Part shown: positions 56,101 through 64,000 of the stretch, one piece after another | Position numbering within the stretch: the stretch's first letter is position 1 | How the letters are laid out: each line of letters starts with the position of its first letter | Assembly (NCBI GenBank): GCA_002964805.2 | Contig: PUDQ02000001.1 | Location: 6,162,001 to 6,226,000, forward strand | Source: Trametes villosa | Taxonomy: Eukaryota > Basidiomycota > Agaricomycetes > Polyporales > Polyporaceae | DNA: 64,000 bases | Direction of reading: 5' to 3' | Notes under the pieces: generated by a model | What the model was told of the DNA's origin: nothing | Seen by the model: the letters and a program-made list of their open reading frames with translations, nothing else | The model's database searches: none | Position numbers and translations under genes: made by a program

Positions 56101-58298
56101 CACTGCCCAGGATGCAGCGACGCGGGGCGGTCATCATCCTGGGGATGCTTGCGCTTGCAAAGCGGAGCGTCGTCGCCGACCGCGTCGAGACGCTGGTCAA
56201 GGTTGGTTTAGGCGAGCGGGGAAAGGTCTGTCAATCCATCAGCTTCCGTGCACTAATGCTGACTTCCGCTGCGTAGAGTGACTTGACTCTAGCTAGATAC
56301 ACATGCGTCGCCCTCCAGCGGCTCAACGGCAGCGCGAAGAAGGTGAAGGGCTCGCTGCACGACAAGTCGCTCCGCATCGACATGGAGAATCCGCTCTTCC
56401 GCAAGCTCCAGGACGCGATCGAGCGCCCGTGCCGCACGAAGGAGTGGTTCCCCATGGCCGAGCAGGCGATCAACACCGTCTACGCGCTCGGGGAGCGCCC
56501 GGACGTGCTCTGCAGCAACCTCGTCAAGAACCTCGCGCGCCGCGTATTCGCGAAGAAGCCGCTCGCGGGCGCGAGCTCGCAGTCGCTCGCCTCGCAGGCG
56601 GAGAGGGACCCGGACGCGATGGACGAGGACGAGGAGCGCGAGCAGGCGGACCCGGACGCGACACAGCCGTCGTCGCCGTCGAAGTCCGCGGCGTCGCAGG
56701 GCGCGGCGAGCAAGGACACGGGCGACGCGTTCGAGCTGAGCCAGCTGCTGTTCGTCGTTGGCCACGTCGCGATCAAGCAGATCGTCTTCCTGGAGCTCGT
56801 CGAGCGCGAGTGGAAGCGGCAGAAGCACGAGAAGGAAAACGGTGCGTGCTCTGGTCGTCCGAAGTGTCGCCGGTCTGATTTGGTGTGTGTAGCTGCGAAG
56901 AACGGCAGTGCGGGGGCGCAGGAGAAGAAGGAACAGGAGGAGCTAGACCAGGTCGCGGGTAATGCGGAGGATGAGATCGGCGAGCGCATTGCGGCGATGC
57001 GCGAGCATGAGCTGCTTTATGGCTCGCAGTCTCTCCTTGCGACGTTCGGGCCTATGCTTGTCCACATCTGCGGAAGCCCGCACAAGTTCAAGGTAAGTCC
57101 CCTGCCCTCGCGATCGCTTATGCTGGCTCATGTGGACCCCGTGCAGAACCGGACACTGCGGATGGCGGCGACGCTCGCGTTCAGCAAGTTTCTGTGCGTG
57201 AGCTCGCAGTTCTGCGAGAAGCACCACCGGCTGCTGTTCAAGATCCTCGAGACGTCCAAGGACCCGAGCATCCGGAGCAACATCGTGATCGCGCTCGGCG
57301 ACGTCGCGGTCTCGTTCAGCAGCATCATCGACGAGAGCAACGACGAGCTGTACACGGGCCTGCGCGACGCGGACATGGTGGTGAAGAAGAACACGCTCAT
57401 GGTGCTCACGCACCTCATCCTGAACGGGATGGTAAAGGTGAAGGGCCAGATGGGCGAGATGGCGAAGTGCGTCGAGGACGAGGACGAGCGGATCTCGGAC
57501 CTCGCGAAGCTGTTCTTCGCGGAGCTCTCGACGAAGGACAACGCGATCTACAATAATTTGCCCGATGGTACGTCCGTCCTGCCGTGGCTGTCTGCTCGTG
57601 TGCTAACATAAGTGCTACAGTGATCAGCCACTTGTCTGTCGGAGCTCACGCGATCGACGAGGACGCGTTCCAGAGCACGATGAAGTACATCTTCACCTTT
57701 ATCGAGAAGGTACGTACCCCTCCACGCGTCTGCCCACAGCATCTAACCATCGTCCCGCTACAGGAGAAGCAAGCGGAGAACATTGTGGAGAAGCTATGCC
57801 AGCGCTTCCGGCTGTCGGACGAGCCGCGGCAGTGGCGCGACATCGCGTTCTGCCTCTCGCTGCTGCCGTTCAAGTCGGAGCGGTCCGTGAAGAAGCTGAT
57901 CGAGGGCCTGCAGTTCTACCGCGACAAGCTGCACGAGGAGACGGTGTACGCGCGCTTCCAGGAGATCCTGACGAAGGCGCGCTCGAACAAGTCCGCGAAT
58001 AAGCCGGATGCGGAGCTGCAGGAGTTCGAGAACGTGAGTCGCGCGAGTCGGGGCTGGTGTGACTGTGCTTGCATGCTGACACGCTGCGGTAGATACTGGC
58101 GGAGCACCGCCGGCAGGGCGCGGAAGACCAGGACTTTGAGAAGCGCGTCGAGGGCAGGAAGGCGATCGCGAAGAAGCGAGCTACCCGACGAAGTGAGTGC
58201 ATCCGATGACTACACCCTCGAGGTCTCAGCTTGACTCCTGCCAATAGCTGCGCGCAAGAAGCCAGCGGCCCGCAATGTGGCCGATGAGTCTGAGTAGA
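53147..58298 (+). CDS. YCS4: Condensin complex subunit 1 (CND1/NCAPD2)
   Basis: Starts MDHFELQDELQALQDVDSYS and runs over many exons to about 1,350 residues. The N-terminal domain is followed by HEAT-type helices (QYMKSVDIRRGAYKAICLAV, DILREIAGKAFSAQDTKG, PMRMALVEVVGAIIREL). A charged hinge with KKKRKKKRKSELDLA (nuclear localisation) and acidic stretches comes next. The C-terminal conserved Cnd1 domain has NRTLRMAATLAFSKFLCVSS, IRSNIVIALGDVAVSFS and KNTLMVLTHLILNGMVKVKG. It ends in a basic tail ARKKPAARNVADESE. Ycs4/Cnd1 is the HEAT subunit that loads condensin on chromosomes. Intron 1 (53758-54226) is 469 nt, unusually long. Confidence 0.95.
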
Positions 58299-60287
58299 CC
58301 TTTCCTCGTTCGGACCTGTTATCCCTGCTTCGGTGTTTCCATGGCGTGCACGGGCTGTATTCTCGCTTGTATATCAGCATATTGTAGTACATTATCGACT
58401 GTATAACACCATAGGGCTGCGCTAAGTATTCGGACCGTTGTCGTACCATTGAGCGCCTGGCGATCATACTGAAATACCATCCAGACACATGAGTTACAGT
58501 AGATACGGGGGAGAGCGCCGACACGGACGACGTTGTGCCGCGCCCATGAGCGCGCTGCGCCCTTCGAGTTGTCCGATCCCCATCCACAGTTTCCGTCGCG
58601 CAACTGGTGTAGTGTGCTGGGGTGCGACGGTGCGAGGCAGCCGAGGCGGCATGAGACTGGGCAGCGGACGATTTTACAGCAGCGAGCCCGCAGTGTGCAG
58701 AGCCAGTTTTCGCAGTACGGGCGACCGCGGGTTCGGGGGTGGGGCTCGCGAGATGTTGACGGAATGTTTGGAGCGGGCGGCGAGCTCGTCAGAAAATATT
58801 CGTGCGCCGGCGTGCCAAGGTTCGTTGTCGGGCATCCGAGGCCCCCACACCCATCTGTGCGGGTTGAGTCGATGTTGCGTTCCGGCGAGAATCAGGGATG
58901 GACGTCCGTATCAGCCTGCCTGCCCCACGAAACCGCGTTCGTGACCTGACGACCCAAGTTCTCGCCCGGGGCCGGGTCGCGTACCGCCGGCCGCGACAGT
59001 CGCCAGGAGCTAGATGTGTCGGCCTGAGCAGCGAAGCTTGCGCGTTGCGTGAGTCATCCAGGAACCGGCGGGCGTGCGCACCCTGTCCGCTTACTTGCTC
59101 GCCCAAGCATGCGCAGTTCCTATCGCAAAAATCGGCATCGCGCGCCGGAGCGTGCACGGCCGGGCTAGGGTGGTGGGGGGTGTTATACGGCGCGATTTGG
59201 GCGACTGCGGGGGCGCACTGATGCGCGTGGTATTGACAATATCCGGGCGGGGCGCGTCGAATTTGTTCGAGTACGTACGCACCCCAGCGCGTACTAAGGT
59301 GCCAAGTACCAAAGCATCACGGGTGGGCATGCTGCCAGTGGGATCCCCGAGTTTTGTCGTAGTGAGTGAGTCGCCGCCAGACTCCCACGGACGGCGCACG
59401 TGTCGGCGTCCAAATGACACCTCGTAGACCCGTGTTTCGAGCTGAAATTCAGAAATGAACGCTGCGGAATGGGAAGTCGACGTAGGGCTCGAAACGTTCA
59501 GTGGGAGTGATTGTCGCATTTTCTACGATGTGAGCAATTTGTGTAAGCTATCAAAGAAGAGGGAGGGGTGCGTAGGACACGGGCTCTCACAGGCGCAGCC
59601 TCTTATGAATTGACGTCGCGAGCGTATGTCGCGACGAGTCAGCGTAGGTACTGGCGCCGCCGCAGAGCCAGCGAGCGACGTTGGCGTGCGTACAAATGTC
59701 GGATGGTGGCAGTGTTACGCAGACCGAGACGGGCGTCTGAGGGCGTCTCTCGCTCTTGAGCTCGCTAAAACTCACTCACTCACTGCACCGTCGGACCGTC
59801 CTCCGGGCACCTCGCTCCAGTCCTAGTTCAAAGCTTTCAACGTTCAACGCTCACTCTGCTCAGCGTGGGCCTCTGGACAGGAACTCCATGTCCACTCCTA
59901 CACGCTCTCTGCGTACCACTCCTAGGGCGCAGGTTTTGCTTCAAATGGAACCCGTGCCGTGGAATCTCACCGGCGGCATATGTTTCTCTGGAGACTGGAA
60001 GTGCAAATCGCCGGGTTGGGCTATGGGCAGCATAGCATCGAGCAGAACAGACGTCCCGTGCCTGGGGTCTTCTCGTTCACACATCTCACGGTGGTCTTAT
60101 CATATGAAAGCTTATAACCCAGCCTCCGAAGACCCGGGCGCGCGCATAGTACCCACTACAGCGATCTCAACTTCCGTGTCCCAAGTCCATCGCATTCTCT
60201 CTACTTCCCCTTCGCTCCAGAGAACTTTGCGTCGTCTTTCTTCTAGCCCCCTACAACGCCGAGGCTTGAGCTCTCGCACTACCGTCA
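58299..60287. other. Gene-poor region
   Basis: Two kb between condensin and the four-helix gene. Open frames overlap on both strands without splice or domain support. A short CTCACTCACTCACTGC tract lies near 59770. No RNA gene recognised. Confidence 0.45.
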
Positions 60288-63200
60288 ATGGAACCCGTTC
60301 TGAAGCTGCTGAGGGTTGCCAAGATCGTTTCAATCGAGATCCCCGTTCCCGGACTGAGCACCGCGCTCGAACTCGCTCTCAATATTGCTGAAAAAGCCAA
60401 GGTATGCTCAAAAATACGATGCTCACAGATGCTCGGGCCTCATAGCGTCTCGATCGTCAGGAGATCAAAGACACTCGAGATGCCTGCCGGTTGCTCGCCG
60501 AACGGGCCGCCCACTTCTCTCTTGGGATCTACGACCAACTGAAGCACTGCAACGGTGACGACCGGTCAGTTGCGGCGAGGGAGCGCATTGAGCTACTTAT
60601 TTTGTACGCGCACAGTTTCTCGTGCTTGACCGTGCTTGATGACCTACTCCTACGGCGCACAGGGCACTCCGCGATATTGAAAATCTCATGAAACGCCGTG
60701 GCAAGATGCGACTCCGCACAATACTCGGACGTAATGGCAAGATTGACAAGGAGGTTCAGAAACTCGGCACTCAGCTCGAGGATGCGATAAAATCGTTTGA
60801 GGTAGATCGGCTATACTACGTGCCATTGATCCGCAAATCACGCAATATTCCCCAGTTACAGACCGCAATCAACATCGAGCAGACGGTTGTGAGCACGGAG
60901 GTCCGCCTCATCAAGCACGTCGAAGATACTGCGCATATTGGGGAGACGCTCATCGGAGTGACCCGAGGGCTCGACATCCGGGTCCTGGACATGGCGAAGC
61001 GTCTGGACAGCAGTGGCACATATGACGGCGCTGTAAGAGGATATTTGGTGCATTGGACTGTCCGAAGCCTCTGACAAGATCACCTTCAGCTCCGGCTGTT
61101 CGGCCATGAAAACCTCGATCTCGTAGAATCCATCTATGACGCAGCGGCTCGGACGCAGCCTCAAACGTCTCGAGCTCCCACCGGTCGCGCAGTCGTGCGA
61201 CAGCAGCTACGACCTGTCTGTCGTGACCGCGCAGTCGTGAAATCCGCCGGTGAGCTATCGGGCACGCGGGTCGTCGTGTACACGTACCCCCGCCAAGACG
61301 ACCTCCGGTTTGCGGAGACCATCAAGTTCGCCCGGCAAGCCCAGTAAGCACAGATGTCATGTTCTTCTTGGGCGCGACTCCGAGCCTGAGATATGCAGGC
61401 ATCCGTACCTTCTGAAGGTGTTGGGGTACTCCCGTCTAGGGGGAGATCCAGATGCAGCCCCGTTCGTCGTCACGGAAGGTCCGTCTGAAGTGTTCACAAC
61501 TGTCATCGGTATCCGAGTCTCTCAACTGCCTGACCACAGACTATACCCCTCTCACGGACTTTGTCAACTCATTGGACGGGCTCAGAAAGCTGCGGCTCGC
61601 GATGCAGGTGGTGCGTATGTTGCATACACATTCGGCGTCTAGACTGCCACTGACTTGAAAATCCAGACGGCAGACGTAAGCGTATGTTACCATACCTGGG
61701 ACACGCCCTGCTCAATGGAGAAGGTCCTCACGTTCAACTCGCTGGCAGGAAGCTGTGGACCACCTGAATAGGCATGGCCTGAGCCGGCTTCTGCACGGGG
61801 CAGGATACTTCTGGACTGTAGTGAGAATGCTGCCCCACCCTCGCGCAAACATGAATTCTTTATCGATCACTGACTCTGTATAACTAGAATGGTGTCAACG
61901 AATACATGATCAAACAGAGTGAACTCGTATGGGATCATCAACATGGCGGCCGTTTCAAGTGGGCTGGAGCCACCGAGTCCCGCAACTCGGAGCGGGATGA
62001 CGATCCAGTGGGTCCTGCCTGCCCCCTCTGTGTTTGCCAACTGAGCAACGCAAATGTCATTAGTGGGCGATGTCAATTCCTGCCGACCAGGAGGGCAGAA
62101 TTGCTCAACGCAGTAATGTGTTCCGCTCATTGTAGCTAATCACGGATGCTGAGCTTTATGCAGATCTCTATGCCACCGATGCCGATGCTAATGTAGGCGT
62201 CCTGGCACGCAATTGGCTGAATCAGTTCCTATCACCGTTCGCGAACGGACGGGACCTCCTTTCCAGTGCCCTCGGATGGAATCTGTGGGGACTCCCCCTC
62301 AGGCTAGGTCGACCCGAGTACCCGCTCGGAATGTGGGTCGCATTTAATGCTGCCGTTCCTTGGCCATGTCCCGCCTTGGCTGCGCAGGATGCCGGGCTAC
62401 AGAAGACGGAGGCATTCAGCCCGCGTCCATACGCTCTGCCGTGGCAAGGTAGCGGAGAGCCACATCCCTCCGCGGAGTCTGAGACCATGACGGAAGACGA
62501 AGGCGAGCACACCCTGGAGGAGAAGCTGTACGCGGGTTGGGCGCTGGATGTTCCCGCCTGTGACCTTTGCGAGATGTGCATCGACGTCACCGTGGGTCCG
62601 AGCGGGACGAGGTGGAAGAGGTGAGTGCAATGTCCGTTCCGCTGAACGACTTCTCAATAAACACTGAACCCTCTCGCACAGGTATCAGGTATCTTGCGTT
62701 CCTATTGGCACAACACTTCTATTTCGACATTTTCGACGCTTCCCACTCCGAGATAGTTCTGACAATATCTCGAGGCTCATCCATTCGGCCCCAGACCTAT
62801 CCACAGCGTCTCCCAATGAAATTGGCATTGGTACGCCTATTCTGTCAGCCTGCATGTCTTTTGTATCCCTAATGTCTAGCTACCGAGCTACGTTACTATA
62901 CGGAGACCACCGCATACATTGCCCCACACGCTGCGCACGAGGTGCCGCCCCCGTTATGGTTCTTCCTCTACGCCCAGGCCGACCACGACAACAGCCCTGC
63001 TCAAGACCCATCTATCCCGTTCGGCTTCTGGTCATTGGAGAAGAACCCCAGGTCCGTCCCAGAAGGCGTCATCTTCGACCCGACACCGCGTTTTGAACAC
63101 ATCAAGAATGGCTACAAAGCTCCACTATCGACGTGGACACAGACACTCGGAGATCTCACGTTCATCACCCAGACGAAGTAGGTGGTGGTTTCATTTCGGC

Positions 63201-63586
63201 ATCTCGCTTCGAGCACTGTACTGACAACGTGTGCTCGCGGTAGGATGTTCACTCGCGTCCAGCTCATGAACGACGAAGATCTGCTGGCTCTGGAGATACT
63301 CCAGGAAGAGCACAGAGCGGCCTGCGCCGACTGGTAGGCAAACGGCCACTTGCAAAGCTATGTGACATCTGATCGTGGCTGCAGCATTGACCGAGCACAC
63401 TTTGGAGAAGAATCCAGCGACAACGGTTGTGCAGCCATCACCCGGTGGGCAGACGAAGAAGGCGAGGAGCAGTCAGACGAGGAGTACTACGATGCCGACG
63501 AGTACGATAGCGAGCAAGAGGGCAATCCGGAGGAAGTAGAGCTGAATTCGTCGAAATTCACAGTCCCGAGTCACGCTCGGCTGTGA
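60288..63586 (+). CDS. MLKL-like four-helix / truncated pseudokinase-like protein, copy 2, intact
   Basis: Starts MEPVLKLLRVAKIVSIEIPV. About 200 residues of amphipathic helices follow (VPGLSTALELALNIAEKAKE, DACRLLAERAAHFSLGIYDQ), resembling the MLKL/HeLo-like four-helix bundle, which permeabilises membranes in cell death. Then ELSGTRVVVYTYPRQDDLRF, HPYLLKVLGYSRLGG and FVVTEDYTPLTDFV look like a kinase N-lobe without the catalytic Lys. The C-lobe is replaced by a family-specific region (WDHQHGGRFKWAG, NQFLSPFANGRDLL, PPPLWFFLYAQADHDNSP). The C-terminus is very acidic (EEGEEQSDEEYYDADEYDSE). Junctions work in phase, including a putative 9-nt exon (TAD) near 61668-61676. Domain names are by eye; a cell-death role is inference. 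Confidence 0.7.
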
Positions 63587-63757
63587 GGGGGCGGTCTGGT
63601 TGACGTGTTTACGCTGTCACAGCATGCCGGGAATGAAGCTTAATGAAGGTACGCCGTGCATTCGTCTTGCTACGGCACACGGGCCCGCGTTTCCCACACT
63701 CACATGCCTACTTTTAGCTGGAGGATACAGGCGATATCATATCTGCAACCACGCCCA

Positions 63758-64000
63758 CTAGGTGCCATCCGGAGTCTGAGTGTTCGCTCCATTTCTACCG
63801 ACCGTATCTTTGATGTACCTTTGCACTGCTTCGACTTCGACCGCCCGACCGTCTTCGATGATGAGCGCGCCCGGGGTCCTCTCGTATCGTGCCGGGTAAG
63901 CGTACGAGGGCGCGAGCGCTGCGTGGCGCGTCGTCCGAGACCAGAGGGGCGATGCGTAGGAGAGTGCATTCATATCCGGGGCTGCTCGACATTTGCGCCC
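63758..64000 (-). CDS. Unrecognised gene, 5' part cut by window edge
   Basis: The frame from the right edge to the stop at 63758 reads MNALSYASPLWSRTTRHAAL, then YAYPARYERTPGALIIED, EVEAVQRYIKDTVG. It continues upstream of this Met to the edge, so this may be an internal exon or, with ATG at 63973, a 71-residue protein. No family recognised. 63587-63757 holds the convergent 3' flanks. Confidence 0.4.
   Translation of the reverse strand, partial: GRKCRAAPDMNALSYASPLWSRTTRHAALAPSYAYPARYERTPGALIIEDGRAVEVEAVQRYIKDTVGRNGANTQTPDGT

Noticed and set aside
1..64000. CRISPR arrays, rRNA, complete transposons or retroelements
   Set aside because: No regularly spaced repeats, rRNA cores, reverse transcriptase or transposase motifs were seen in any frame.

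Overview
The window is nuclear DNA of a filamentous basidiomycete, an agaricomycete and tentatively a Polyporales-type fungus. Genes are dense and on both strands. They are cut by many 45-75 nt GT-AG introns, and there are no bacterial-style operons. Protein features such as paired CaaX G-gamma subunits, a bifunctional tryptophan synthase, a Csm1/Pcs1 monopolin-type protein and MLKL-like/pseudokinase proteins fit this group. All gene models below were spliced by eye; where summed exon lengths were checked and divide by three, this is stated.

Left arm (1-13.9 kb): a CCCH zinc-finger gene cut by the window edge, the Hsp90 co-chaperone AHA1 with a predicted membrane tail, a mitochondrial DUF3429/TMEM69-like protein, a Ser/Thr-rich single-pass membrane protein, a tetraspan membrane protein, a glutaredoxin-like gene whose stop overlaps the start of a zinc-knuckle/PSP gene, a MITE-like insertion, an intron-containing tRNA-Pro(AGG), a coiled-coil protein, and G-protein gamma subunit 1.

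Accessory block (14.9-34.8 kb): nearly everything is duplicated. It holds two tandem F-box proteins, two ADGF/ADA2-type adenosine deaminases, two zinc-finger/RING proteins, a decayed-looking member of a four-helix-bundle/pseudokinase-like family (its intact relative lies at 60.3-63.6 kb), and an unrecognised 102-residue protein split over five exons behind a perfect 26-bp palindrome. Ubiquitin-ligase-type genes, cell-death-type domains and purine-signal enzymes together resemble a fast-evolving recognition or defence neighbourhood; this is inference only.

Right arm (35.4-64 kb): mostly housekeeping. It has eIF2B beta, a second G-gamma gene with the same intron positions as the first, an acidic unknown protein, tryptophan synthase, L-asparaginase with ankyrin repeats, Csm1/Pcs1, RPB10, condensin subunit 1, the intact four-helix/pseudokinase-like gene, and a partial gene at the right edge. 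Tryptophan synthase and asparaginase are divergent and share a 675-bp intergenic region with four copies of an unusual motif. RPB10 and condensin share a 135-bp bidirectional promoter.
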